Shown here: positions 1-10,530 of the stretch, piece by piece | How positions within the stretch are numbered: position 1 is the stretch's first letter | Layout: each line of letters opens with the position of its first letter | Source of the DNA: Proteles cristata cristata | Taxonomy: Eukaryota; Chordata; Mammalia; Carnivora; Hyaenidae | Assembly (NCBI GenBank): GCA_017311185.1 | Contig: JAESUZ010000446.1 | Coordinates: 248,001 to 312,000 of the forward strand | Length of the DNA stretch: 64,000 bases | Direction: 5' to 3' | Made by a program: the position numbers and the translations under genes | Notes under the pieces: model-generated | The model's input: only the letters and a program-made list of their open reading frames with translations | Told to the model about the DNA's origin: nothing | The model's database searches: none

Positions 1-139
1 TCTCTACTGTCACATTCCTTTTGATATTTCAGTCAGCTTCGCAGGGTTGGGGGGGGGGGAGATCCTGTGCTGGTGTTGACGTGGTGAGACTTCCCTTTAA
101 CACTTCATTAGATATATTGGTTCATCCTGGTCTTCCCAA

Positions 140-262
140 ACAAGCAGACTGTGGGCTCTGAGAGCAGGGTCCAAGTCTTAATCATTCACATACCTCCAAG
201 GCTGATCCCTCTGTCTGGTAAGTAGTAGATGCTCAATGCATTTTTGCTAAGGAACTTGATTT
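140..262 (+). mobile_element. L2 LINE 3'-end fragment
   Basis: Reads like the L2 3' end: 'gagcagggtccaagtctta', then a run ending 'taagtagtagatgctcaatg'. Old and divergent. The ten-G run at 49-59 upstream is simple low-complexity sequence. Confidence 0.6.
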
Positions 263-300
263 TCAAAAGCAATGCTTGACATAATCTTAATCTTCATGCT

Positions 301-339
301 CTTCTTTCCCTTCCCTTCCCTCCCCTCCCCTCCCCTTCA
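301..339 (+). repeat. CCTTC/CCCCT pyrimidine tract
   Basis: Almost pure C/T run of short CCTTC and CCCCT units on the plus strand. It is simple low-complexity sequence between the L2 and MIR fragments. Confidence 0.8.
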
Positions 340-439
340 CAAGGGTATGGTGTGGTCCAATCAGGCAGCAGGCAGTAGTAGAGGAAGTCGATACAAGAGA
401 AATTTCCTAGGCATTGTTACAAGACCTGATGCCATTATG

Positions 440-625
440 GCCCCAATTGCAGGAGTTATTTAGCTTCCCTAAGCCTGTTTTCTCATTTGCAAAATGGTAA
501 TAATACCATCACTCATTTCAAAGGCCTACGTGGACAGAATGGGCAAATACACAGAGGTGCTTACTACGGGGCTGGCACACAGTAAACTCTCAAAAATGTT
601 AGTTGTTATAATTATTATGGCAACT
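440..625 (+). mobile_element. MIR SINE, plus orientation
   Basis: Follows the MIR order: a 'ttttctcatttgcaaaatgg' core, 'taataatacc', 'gctggcacacagtaaa', then 'ttataattattat'. The overlapping open frames at 272-463 and 494-769 have no protein features and are treated as chance. Confidence 0.75.
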
Positions 626-1319
626 CTGATATATTTTCCAAAGGACTGTACTGACTTTATTAGTTTGTGCCCAAAACGGGCAGGAAGAGGAGTAGAGATA
701 GTCTGTTATGAGCATATCTTGGCTGAATTATATGGCCTCCCTGTGCACTCTGCCACCGAGATCCTATAAAAGCCCACGTGTATCTCTCTGAGAGCACTTA
801 CTACCCTCTGATAGAATCATCTCGATGTGGGCACTTATCATGATGGACAGTCAGGATGCCCATCCAATCTTCTATGCTTCTGCTATCTCAGCTGCGAAAT
901 CTCATAATATGTACTTTAAATTTGCAGAGAATCTTTACTCTTATGATTCAATGCTTTCCCCTTTAAGTGTGATCTCATTTGTCTTTAGCAGGTAGCTGTG
1001 ACACCGGTAGATGGCTAAGTATCATTGCTCGGCGGCATGCTTAAGGTCATACACCTCAAGTGCTGACCTGAGAATTCTGGACTCCCTGGGTGCTGACTCA
1101 CCTACTTACCCGCACTGACTCATCTACCACAATTCAAACCTGCCAAATGCTTTCATAGTCATGTTAAGGATTGCCACCACATAACAAAAGCCGAGGAGGA
1201 GAAGTTCCATAGAAATAGAAAGCAACAGAAGTTCTACATACTCTCATCAGAAAAAAAAAAAAAAAAAACCCAAAAACAAGACTTCTCTTTCTCTGTAGCA
1301 AGTAAAATAGAAATAAGCC
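626..1319. other. Unique sequence, no gene seen
   Basis: No repeat family, conserved-looking frame or RNA gene recognised. An A-run lies at 1251-1268. Confidence 0.5.
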
Positions 1320-1337
1320 TACACATCTTTATTTAAA

Positions 1338-1561
1338 TGTTTTTAATTTATAAAAAGATTTTTGGGAGAGAGAGGCAGAGCTTGAGCAGAGGAGGGGCAG
1401 AGAGAGAGAAAGAGAAAGAGAGGGAGATGCAGAATCTGAAGCAGGTTCCAGGCTCCCAGTTGTCAGTACAGAGTCCAACGTGGGGCTTGAACCCACAAGC
1501 CATCAGATCATGACCTGAGCCAAAGTTGGATGCTCAAGTGACTAAGCCACCCAGGTGCCCC
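1338..1561 (-). mobile_element. Feline-type CAN SINE (tRNA-Lys), full length
   Basis: First of the SINE copies. These are tRNA-Lys-derived retroposons copied by LINE-1 machinery, with Pol III A/B boxes in the head, a CT-rich middle and an A-rich tail. This copy is reversed and ends at the head 'ccacccaggtgcccc'. An 18-bp target-site duplication at 1320-1337 and 1562-1579 (tacac[a/t]tctttatttaaa) defines both ends. Confidence 0.95.
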
Positions 1562-1579
1562 TACACTTCTTTATTTAAA

Positions 1580-2021
1580 AACAAAAGAGTGGACAGCATC
1601 TGTATTGTTATAATTTAGCAGAAGGTATCTCAGTGACGGAGAGTCTCACAGAAATGACAAAACTTCAAGCATGTAGAAGAGAGAACACAACTGAATCAGT
1701 GGTCAAGTCCCACATCTAGGAATGGTATGAAAAGCACTCAATAGTTTCCCGGTGGGTCACCTAAGCCAAAGTCTGGGAAATTAAACATCAGGCAAACATG
1801 GGCAAATTAAGTGACACCTGTAGCTCTTACATTTCTTTACAAATAGAAAGGTTTCTCAGGTAAAAGTCATTGCTGTAGGAAATAACCTACAAATTAAGAC
1901 TTACTTGCCTAGAAACGGGCAGAGAAGAAAGATGGTAACTAGTGAACTATCAAATGAAAAGCATTTTGCCCTGATGCTAAGACTTCTACAAAGTAGTGTA
2001 ATAAAAAGAGTTAGTTTATGT
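1580..2021. other. Unique sequence, no gene seen
   Basis: Moderately AT-rich. No recognisable repeat or coding signal between two SINE insertions. Confidence 0.5.
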
Positions 2022-2033
2022 ATTAGCCTCTTG

Positions 2034-2238
2034 AGGCACCCGGGTGGCTCAGTCAGCTGAGCATCTGACTTCAGTTCAGGTCACGATCTCATGGTCTGTG
2101 AGTTTGAGCTCCGCATCGGGCTCACTGCTATCAGCTCGGAGCCCACTTCAGATCCTCTGTCCTCCTCTCTCTGCCCCTCCCCAACTCCTGCTCCCCCTCA
2201 AAAATGAATAAACATTTTAAAAAAGAAGATAAATAAAC
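2034..2238 (+). mobile_element. CAN SINE, full length
   Basis: Head 'gaggcacccgggtggctcag', tail 'aatgaataaacatttt'. A perfect 12-bp duplication (attagcctcttg) at 2022-2033 and 2239-2250 fixes both ends. Confidence 0.95.
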
Positions 2239-2447
2239 ATTAGCCTCTTGGCCACACATGTGGTCTCAAAAGTGAATGAGAAAAATAAACATGACCTGAA
2301 GATAATATTTTAGAGCATGAGCTACAAAGACCAAAGAATGTAAGCCTAACTTTCCACCAGCTGTTGGAAATAGTAAGGAAGTGGCTCTGCTAGCAGAGTT
2401 AGTACTGCCCGCCTACCTGGAAACATTAACCAGACACCACCTTCTTC

Positions 2448-2768
2448 AACTGTTAGTGACTGAATTGTGTCCCCCACAAATCCACACATTGAGATCTAAT
2501 TAATTTAACTAAGGTTAAATGAGATTGTAAGGGTAGGACCCTAGTCTGATTGGATAGTGTCCTTATGAGAAGAAGAGACATCAGAGGTTTCTTTCTCGTC
2601 ATGATGTGAGACACAGTGGGAAGGAGCCATCAACACACAGGAAGAGAGCTCGCATCAGACCCCAACTCTGAGGACACCGTGATCTTGGATGTCCAGCTAC
2701 CAGAAATATGACAGCCCCCCAGTCTGTGGTATTCTATTGTGACATCCCCAGTGGGATATAACTAACAT
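2448..2768 (+). mobile_element. MaLR-type (MLT1) solo LTR
   Basis: Shows the MLT1 order: 'gaattgtgtcccccacaaat', 'aaggttaaatgagattgtaa', 'gtccttatgagaagaagaga', 'gtgatcttggatgtccagc', 'cagtctgtggtattctattg'. It is an old endogenous-retrovirus-like LTR standing alone, with no internal coding region seen. Confidence 0.8.
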
Positions 2769-2859
2769 AAGCAAAAATAATGTTGAAACAAAACAAAATT
2801 TGAAATACAGAAAACGAGCCACGTGGGATGCCATTGTGCGTATTCTGACACTAATTTTA

Positions 2860-3104
2860 TTTTATTTTTAAAAAATTTTTAATATTTAAATTTTTAAATG
2901 TTTATTTATTTTTGAGAATGAGAATGAGAGAGAGCATGAGCAGGGGAGGAGCAGAGAGAGAGGGAGACACAGAATCCGAACCAGGATCCAGGTTCTGAGC
3001 TGTCAGCACAGAGCCTGACATGGGGCTTGAACTCACAAACCGTGAGATCATGACCTGAACTGAAGTCAGACGCTTAACCAACTGAGCCACCCAGATGCCC
3101 CCCA
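2860..3104 (-). mobile_element. CAN SINE, full length
   Basis: Reversed copy with a long AT-rich tail (2860-2910). A 12-bp duplication (acactaatttta) at 2848-2859 and 3105-3116 gives the ends. The open frame at 2902-3177 on the minus strand is SINE sequence, not a gene. Confidence 0.95.
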
Positions 3105-3179
3105 ACACTAATTTTAATGTATGACATGAACACAGTCCACTAAAGCATAGCTCTGATCGAATTATACCAATACTCAAAC

Positions 3180-3500
3180 AAACTGTTCCAGTCCCCGTTG
3201 AATTAAATCATGGCTTCTTAACCCATTATTTCAGAGCCTCTACATGTTGACTCCCACTGTCCTCCTGACCCCTACCCCCACACCATGCCTCTTAGTTGTA
3301 TCTCAACTACTCTGTTTGCTGGGTACATCCCGACCATCCATCTTGGTGGCTGTGTACACTAGTTCCTCTGTTTGGAACATTCTGTCCTCTCCCCACTTAA
3401 ACAACTGTCATCCCCTAAACCTTCTCATTTTTTGAGGACCTCACTTATGTACTGCTTCATTCAGAAATCCTTCCCTGCTCCCCACAGAAAGAGGAGTGGT
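3180..3500 (+). mobile_element. L2 LINE fragment
   Basis: Resembles the L2 3' untranslated region: 'tttggaacattctgtcctct', 'ttgaggacctcacttatgt', 'cagaaatccttccctgctcc'. The small open frame at 3244-3435 lies inside it. Confidence 0.65.
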
Positions 3501-3869
3501 TTATCCAATGGGTAAGTTTTAGAAAAGTGAATAGCCCTACCCTGCCCAGCCTCTTCTCTCTCTTGGGGGGGGATCTGCCGACTTTCATAAAGCATGTTTC
3601 TACACTCTTCTCTGCCATAAGCAGGGTGAGATCCATCCATTTCAGTCCTTGGAAGCTGGCCATTATCTCGCATTGCCTATGACATTGTGAACAAAGACCA
3701 ACCTATTATTTGACTACTTTAGCCATAGCCACCAAATCAAGCCTCAAGTTGACTTTTTTGCATCCCTCTGACTTCTGATCTCTCTCTCCATTTGTCCCAA
3801 ACACAGCATAGCCTAGTGGAGTTATTTATGGGATCCCCTACAATTCACATGTATGTAAACAGTTTATAT

Positions 3870-4061
3870 TATATATATGATAGTTCATATTATTCTGTTT
3901 TCTCAATAAGTCCATGAGGTGGGTATAATTAACTCCATTCTATAGATAAGGAACTGAGGCAGTGTGCTGATGGTCAGAGCTAGTAAATAACAGAGCCTGG
4001 ATTCCAGCCTTGGTTGCTAAGCATCTCCACCCAAATTGGTTCATTATTTCTTGTTAGAAAA
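3870..4061 (-). mobile_element. MIR SINE, minus orientation
   Basis: Contains the reversed MIR core: 'ctatagataaggaactgagg', 'gagctagtaaataacagagc', 'ctggattccagcc'. Confidence 0.7.
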
Positions 4062-4680
4062 TGCCTTTTAAGGTTAGGTCAGGAAGGAAGTGAGAGCATG
4101 GAGATTTCCCCATAGAATGGTTTCCATCTGCTCTACTAGCCTCTAATTAGAAAAGGCTATTACAACTACCACTTGGGCTTTCTCAGCAACCTCCATACTA
4201 CCTACTTGCTTAATTACCTTTGGTACTGATTGGACATTTTTTCTTGTCGGTACTTATGGTTTAAGGATCTTTCTACCCCAATAGCTGTGAAAAGATGGGT
4301 AAGAGAAGTGGCGTTGAAGTTCCTTGGAATAACGTAAGCTCTCATCTGGAAGTGAGGTAAACACTGCCTATCTGGGTAACTTCCCCACGATGTCACCAGC
4401 GTGTGCCATCTTAACTCCCTGAATCCACTCTTCATTCATGCTAGAGGCAGCAGATTGGGGTGAGTGAGGATTTACATGGCCAGGGTCTAGAACAAAGCTG
4501 ACTGCTTCACATAACACTGGGTGGGACTCTGTCTCCCTCACAGAGTTTTCTATCCACAGTCAGGTAATCACTTACTGAGTCTAAAGATGCTGTCTCATAT
4601 AGGAAGAAAATTTAATTTATGGCTCTGCCCCTGTGTCAAGATATACTCTTAAAAGACAGTCTTCAGTACCTACACCCGCA
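4062..4680. other. Unique sequence with one exon-like segment
   Basis: No repeat recognised. On the minus strand, 4218-4284 is flanked by an acceptor ('tcttttcacag' as read on minus) and a donor (AAAG|GTAATTA). One frame stays open for 21 codons with intron phases 2 and 2. This is a short match and may be chance. Confidence 0.3.
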
Positions 4681-4830
4681 CATGTGCAGGTAACTATCGC
4701 AGTGATGGGTATGTTAATTAGCTTGACGGTGGTGATATTTCACAATGTATAGGAACATCAAATCACCAAGTTGTATACCTTAAATATATTTGATTTTGAA
4801 TTGTCAGCTATACCCCAATCAAGTTGTGGG
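4675..4830 (+). mobile_element. Old L1 (L1M) 3'-end fragment
   Basis: Shows the L1M tail pattern 'gttaattagcttgacggtgg', 'caccaagttgtataccttaa', 'tgtcagctataccccaatca'. Confidence 0.6.
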
Positions 4831-6292
4831 GGAGACCATTTTTTCTGTGAGCCTCCCTTCTTGGCACCCCACTAGCACTAATGGGACACGGGATGCTTTA
4901 TAATCTGACTAATGCACAAGAGTAAGTGTGCTTCCTGCTAGTTAGGTGCTCAGTGAGGAAAGGCACAGCACATCAACTTGGGGTCCCAAATCAGAGCCAG
5001 GGCCCAGGGTACTCAGGTCAATGGGCACCTTGACTGAGAAGGTGAATATGAAGTCCCTGGACACACAGTCCATTTTCCTCTGGCCTTTGCACGGCAGTAG
5101 ACACAGAGTGGAGACACACGGTTGGGCTCACAGGTATGTAAACGACACTGCCATGGAATGAAAGCCAGCTTTTACAACTTCAGTCTTCGACAAATGACCG
5201 AATAGCTTTGTCTCTGTTTCCATATCTGTATCACGAGAGAAATAATAGAAATATCTGTATCGTGAGAGAAATAATGAATGGATTTATGAGAAATGCTTGC
5301 GACAGTGTTTGGTGGAATCACATGGGAACGTTCCCAAAGGATCCTGAGAAATTCTCCCTGATGAAAATTAGTTGCCAGTGATGGTAACTCATTCAACAGA
5401 CTGTATCATCCACCAAGAAGCGACATGTGCCGTCTATGCTTTGCCATTATTCAGCAAGCGTTTGCTAAACCTGCCGGCTCTGTACAAAGCTTTGTTCTGG
5501 ATCCAAGACGGAGGTTTTGAGAGCTGGGCTCTGCCTATGTGCCCTTTTATCCTGTTAATAAAGTGATGTGGCCAGTTAGCATGGGCTTTGCGTTAGAGAC
5601 ACAGAAAACAAGAAATGGCAAGCTAGGCTCCCACTCCTGGGAACACCGGCAGCAAATAACCCCTGCCCTCCCACGGTGCTCTGACACCACACCCCACTTC
5701 CTCCTCAGGGTGTGTGACACTTTTCAGAGAAAATACAGTATCTGGCAGTATGACCACAGCAAGCGGAAATGGCAATGTGCAGTCCACAGACGAACTAAGA
5801 GTTGTGCACAGAATAACATACAGGGAATCCTCCAACAACAGGCAATGTTGTGTTGCATTACTGCCCATCACATGAAGAGTTTCCCAGAGAAGGGGATGGG
5901 GTGCACCACGGATGGGGACCAGGAGAAGGAAAAGAAAGAGGCAGAGTGGAGTCAGATGCTCTCGGGTGGATGTGTGCGTTTGGATCTAGGGAAGTCGCCC
6001 ACATCTTGTTGCGCAGAGAAATGTCCTCAACTTAGCGATGAGTGGGTTGTAAAAGCATGCTTGTAATTAGAGCTGAGAATTCACGTAAACAGTAAAATGA
6101 GACCCCATTTGGTTCCTGCGCTAGCTCACTGATCTATTAATCTGTTCACTCAGATAAATTAATTTCACCAAGTCAAAATTAGTGTATAAAACTGACCACC
6201 ATCTGTCACTGTTCAAGCTTATGAGATGCTCTACTGGCTTTTCTTCCTGAGACATGTCAAATTGATTGTGGGTTTATAGCCCATTTTGGGCC
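4831..6292. other. Mostly unique; 175-codon ORF of doubtful meaning
   Basis: Apart from the tandem duplication and a weak L2-like stretch (about 5440-5580), nothing is recognised. An open frame at 5539-6066 (+, 175 codons) has no known domain, no signal peptide and no splice-bounded structure. An ORF of this length is expected by chance about once in 64 kb. Confidence 0.4.
5222..5279. repeat. 29-bp tandem duplication
   Basis: Two head-to-tail copies of a 29-bp unit (5222-5250, 5251-5279) beginning 'atatctgtatc'. They differ at three positions: 'ac/gt' in the middle and one near the end. Confidence 0.9.
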
Positions 6293-6308
6293 TATTTTCT
6301 CATTTTAG

Positions 6309-6516
6309 TTTACTTTTTAATTTTTTAAAGTTTATTTGTTTTTGAGAGACAGAGTGGGGGAGGGGCAGATAGAGAGGGTGAGAGAGAGAATCCCAAGCAG
6401 GCTCCGCACTGTCAGTGCAGAGCCAACGAGAGGCTCAAACTCATGAACCGTGAGATCATGACCTGAGCTGAGATCAAGAGTCAGACGTTTAACTGACTGA
6501 GCCACCCTGATGCCCC
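6309..6516 (-). mobile_element. CAN SINE, full length
   Basis: Reversed, more diverged copy ending 'gccaccctgatgcccc'. An imperfect duplication (about 6293-6308 'tattttctcattttag' and 6517-6532 'tgttttcccattttaa') brackets it. Confidence 0.9.
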
Positions 6517-6654
6517 TGTTTTCCCATTTTAAAAACCACAGATCACTCTGACTCTCGGAACACTAGTTTTATTGTGTGAGAGGAGAGCATCCTTATTGTC
6601 AGCTGCAACTGCAGTGGACACCCACCTACCAGGCAAGATGGGAACGCACTGGCC

Positions 6655-6833
6655 CAGAGGTTCTCAAGGGGTGTCTTGGAGGGCCAGGAGCATCGGCATC
6701 AATGGGGGACCTCTAGAAATGCAAACCCTCCAGTCCCACCTGGACCCACTTGAATTAGAACCTCCGTGGGCAGGGCTCCACAAACCGAGGGCTTCCACTC
6801 ACTAGGTGCACGCTGAAGTTGGAGGAAGGGCAT
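6655..6833 (-). mobile_element. MER20-like hAT-Charlie DNA element
   Basis: Begins 'cagaggttctcaag', contains 'tagaaatgcaaaccctccag' and 'tagaacctccgtgggcaggg', and ends 'cgctgaagttgg'. This matches MER20 in reverse order. It is a non-autonomous element with no transposase. The small open frames across it are artefacts of the repeat. Confidence 0.8.
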
Positions 6834-6914
6834 ATGAGCATAAACTCCGTAAGGCCAGGCCTGGGTCCTTTTCACTTTCACTTGCTCAGCATCTAGCACA
6901 GTGCTGGGCACCTC

Positions 6915-7127
6915 GGTGGTTCTCAGCCAAGGCAGTTGGCCTCCAGGGGACATTTGGCAATGTCTGGAGACATCTTTGGTTGTCCCCAATATCAGGGAGA
7001 GGGTGTGATGTACATCTGGTAGGTTGAGGCCATAGATACCGCCAAACAACCTACAATGTGCAGGGCAGCCCCCCACCCCCACCCCCACCCCCACCGATGC
7101 ATCAACACAAGGTTTAGGAACCCTGCT
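6915..7127 (+). mobile_element. MER5A-like hAT-Charlie DNA element
   Basis: Close to a complete MER5A: 'cggtggttctcagcc' at the left end, 'gacatttggcaatgtctgga' inside, 'ctacaatgtgcagggcagc', and 'ggtttaggaaccctg' at the right end as a degenerate terminal inverted repeat. A CCCCCA run sits at 7069-7095. Confidence 0.85.
7069..7095. repeat. CCCCCA short tandem repeat
   Basis: Four to five CCCCCA units inside the MER5A-like element, where the family has a C-rich patch. It seems to have grown there. Confidence 0.85.
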
Positions 7128-7304
7128 CTAACCACATGCATGAAATGTGGTGACGCCAAGAGGGTTTCCTTCTCCATCTCTCACAATCTCCCCTCACTTC
7201 CCTGCAGTCAGAGAGTCCAGCCCCACAGAAAGAAGGGAGCGCATAGGCATGGGGCGATGTCTCTCTCTGTTCCATGCTGCCTTTCCGTTTGGGGACCACA
7301 AGTA

Positions 7305-7395
7305 GCATGGTACCTGACATACAACACGCTCGCAAGAAGTGCCTTTTGAATAAGTACATGGATAAACTAATTACAAATGAATAAATGAGTGAACA
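7305..7395 (+). mobile_element. L2-like 3'-end remnant
   Basis: 'agcatggtacctgacata', then 'ttttgaataagtacatgga' and 'aaatgaataaatgagtga' follow the spacing of the L2 3' end. Weak. Confidence 0.4.
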
Positions 7396-7469
7396 AATTA
7401 GCTTACCTGTTCATTTGCTTTTCTTCTTGAAAGCTGAAAGGGCTCTTAGTCACCAAGTAGTCCGTCTTC

Positions 7470-7590
7470 TCTCATAACAGATAAGGGGACTAAGGTTCCG
7501 AGAAATTAAGGCAAGAGATCAAAGTCACCCATCTAATTAGTGGAAGAAGTGTTACCAGGGCCCAGGTTTACCTAGATTCTTCTTCAGTTA
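7470..7590 (-). mobile_element. MIR-like fragment, minus orientation
   Basis: 'aacagataaggggactaagg', then 'atcaaagtcacccatctaat' and 'ccagggcccaggttt' fit the reversed MIR core. Confidence 0.5.
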
Positions 7591-8429
7591 TTTGCACAGA
7601 GCATCAGTACCACTCACACAGGAAGGCAGCTTCACACACCAGATGTGAGACCCTTTCGCCCACTCAGGTTTATGTGTGATATGGACAATTTGGCAAATTT
7701 TGACCAGATGCAGCAACCTTGTATACTCACTGAGCCGGGCACTCGGCGAGTGAATGCACCTGGCTGAATGCTCATTCCGCACACCCCCAAAGGGGGTCTT
7801 CTGTATTCCTCACCCACATACAAAATATGAAGAGATTAAAACTCTTGCTTCTTTGGAAAACAATGGTAAAAAGAAAAAGAAGTATTTGATTACGGGATAT
7901 GTCTCTTACAAATGCCGAGCTCTGACTTCATTGGGTGAATTTGTAGCGAGCTCTTACAATTATTGTGTGATCAGAGCCATTGTTTGAAATATACTTCAGC
8001 ATCTTCTTATGAGATGACAATCTCTTAAAAGGACAGCACTGCATTTTGAAATGGCAATGTCGTTGTTCTCTGGAGAGGAGGTAGGTGGAGGAAAGAAGTA
8101 TCTTCATTTTAACAAGGAATCCACTACGGATTAGCAGCAAATAACTAATATGCAGCGAGTACCTGATAGCTTACAAAGAGCTTTGCAAACATGAAGGTAA
8201 TAAACAGGTTGCTAGTCCTGACAGATACTGGAAATTGCTTTTGTTTTATAAAATTGGTTCTTCATCACAGAGTTTGAGCAGAGTAGTTCCAGGGCGCCAT
8301 TTGCATCACAATACTGGCTAAATTGCAATCTACTCTAATTTTCTACTTATCTTTTTATATACCACCCCGCTCCCCAACCCCTTGAATGTCAGCTCTACAA
8401 TTTCAGAAGCAATGCCTAGTTTGGGGTTG
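7591..8429. other. Unique sequence, no gene seen
   Basis: Several 60-80 codon frames overlap on both strands. None has recognisable content. Confidence 0.5.
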
Positions 8430-8795
8430 TTTTTTGTTTTTAAATAGACTTCATTTCTTAGAGCAGTTTTAGATTGATAGCAAACTTCAGCAGAAGGTAC
8501 AGAGATTTCCCACACCCTCCCTACTGCCCTCTCCCCCCGCCCGTCTACCCCACTACTAACACCCTCCACCTGATGGTATACTAGTTACAATCCACAAACC
8601 CACACTGACGCAGCATTATCAGCTAGAGTCGATAGTTGACTTTAGGGGTCATTCTTGGCATTATGCATTCATTGGGTTTGGTTAAATGTGTAATAATAGG
8701 TATCCATCATTATAGTATCACAGACAATAATTTCACTGTCTTAACAATCCTGTGCTCAGCCTGTTCATGCCTATTTCCTCCTCAGCCCTAATAGA
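8430..8795 (-). mobile_element. Old L1 (L1M) 3'-region fragment
   Basis: Reversed L1M: 'agagcagttttagattgata', 'agaaggtacagagatttccc', 'gttacaatccacaaaccc', 'tccatcattatagtatcac', 'cctgtgctcagcctgttcat'. Confidence 0.8.
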
Positions 8796-8806
8796 TATTA
8801 AAACAG

Positions 8807-8930
8807 AGGCACCTGGGTGGCTCAGTAGGTTAAGTATCTGACTCTTGATTTGGGCTCAGGTCATGATGTCACAATTCATGAGTTCGACCCCTGTGTCGGG
8901 CTCTGTGTTGACAGTGTAGACTCTGCTTGG

Positions 8931-8968
<38 letters not shown>

Positions 8969-9022
8969 CCTCCCCTGCTCATGCTCTCTCCCTCAAAATA
9001 AATAAACATTAAAAAAATAAAG
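8807..9022 (+). mobile_element. CAN SINE with expanded CT tract
   Basis: Complete head to tail. The CT-rich middle has grown to a run of about 16 CT units at 8933-8965, a microsatellite born inside the SINE. It sits directly against the preceding L1M. Confidence 0.9.
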
Positions 9023-9429
9023 ATGTAATAATAGACATCGTGTGGTGCTGGCCACAGAATAGTTGGACAGATTGTTAGCACAGAACGTCCTGAAACAGAT
9101 CCAAATATTTATGAAAGTTTTGTGTGCAATGAAGACTGCATGTGAGGTCAATGGGGAAAGTCAGGATTGCTTAATAAATGGGGTTGTCACCATTGGTTAA
9201 AACCTACATTAAAGCTAACATCAAAATAAAATTCAGATAGATTGATGATGTTAGTGTAGAAATAAAACCTCTACACTACCAGGTACTAGATAAGTAGATT
9301 AATAATTATATCGTTTTGGAATTAGGAAAAACTTATCAAATATGATACCACAGACGAGCTTCATAAAGAAATACATTTCTATGCTGTTACCTAAAGACAT
9401 ACGTGTGTTAAACATTAACAAAGTATAAG

Positions 9430-10200
9430 AAAAACAACAAATTGGGGGGTATAATTGTAAAGTATGTGGCAAAATATTTGATAAATATGTGAAAAGCTAT
9501 TAAACATCCATAAAAGAGGACACACCTAAAGTGAAATATTATTTGCCTAATAAAAAAAATTGGCGAAGATCGAGAGCAGGCTCTTTACAGAGTAAATGTT
9601 GCAAAGGGCCAATAAAATACGTAAAAAGTTCAATTTCACTAGAAATAAAAGAAATATAAATTAGCCAGCTTCATAATCCCCTCTCTGCCATTCTAAAATC
9701 CAAAATGCTCTGAAGGCAGAAAAAAATATTCTGTCGTGCAAACTAATTTTGTAGCAAAACGTGATATGGGCTATTTATGGTCTATTTATTACACTGACTA
9801 TAACTGTTAACGCCCTCCCCCACAAATGCCATTTATTGGGAATATTTTGTAATACACAGTGTATAACTTTATTACTTTTATAGAGTATAAATTCGGGAAC
9901 AGATCTGGCCATAATGGCTTGGATAAGGGACCAGTACAATCTTTATGGAAGAAAATGTGTATTAAGTGACTTTAAAATAAGCCAAGTATCTGAAGGCATA
10001 CAGACAAGAACGCCCATTAAGGCATTGCTTAATAATGGCATAGTTGGCAATAGTCTCTAAGTCCAAAGATAAGATATTGTTGAGATAAATTATGGCGAAT
10101 AGCTATAGTGGAATATTTTACAACCAGGAGACTGTTATTCACTAAAATAAAGATATTTACAGGATGTAGTTAAGCTAAAGAAGGGATGTACTAACCATAA
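9430..10200 (+). mobile_element. Very old L1 fragment
   Basis: Degenerate matches to L1 ORF2 and 3' DNA: 'gggccaataaaatacgtaaa', 'tttcactagaaataaaagaa', 'aaattatggcgaatagctat', 'gtggaatattttacaacc'. No open reading frame survives. Confidence 0.5.
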
Positions 10201-10201
10201 C

Positions 10202-10228
10202 GTGTGTGTGTGTGTGTGTGTGTGTGTA
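10202..10228. repeat. GT dinucleotide microsatellite
   Basis: About 13 uninterrupted GT units at the end of the old L1 stretch. Confidence 0.95.
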
Positions 10229-10409
10229 TAAAATAGGAGCTCATTTAAAGAGACATACATTTACATGCATAAATCTTAGCGGGAAATCTTTAAACCAAAA
10301 TGCCAACGCGGGGCGGACTGGGTTTTAGGTGATTTTAAAGAGTTACTTTTGAAGAGTTTACAATTCTGATTTTTGAAAATGATCTTGCAGTAGCAAAAAA
10401 AGAAAAATG

Positions 10410-10530
10410 CTTTTCATACAGTGACTCATTTTTCACTCCTAACAATTATGTAAAGTAGATGGGTGTTTCCTTTTACAGAGAGGGAAAAACAGATGCCTGC
10501 GGAAGTCAGGGCTTTCCTCAAGCTACAGCA
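10410..10530 (-). mobile_element. MIR-like fragment, minus orientation
   Basis: 'cctaacaattatgtaaagta', 'cttttacagagagggaaaaa', 'agtcagggctttcctcaagc' follow the reversed MIR core. Confidence 0.5.

Noticed and set aside
2902..3177. Small ORFs with the recurring pattern AQSVKRLTSAQVMISRFVGSSP
   Set aside because: These recur at about 20 places because they translate the SINE head; they are not a protein family.
5539..6066. 175-codon plus ORF as a gene
   Set aside because: No domain, signal or splice structure. About one ORF of this length is expected by chance in 64 kb over six frames.
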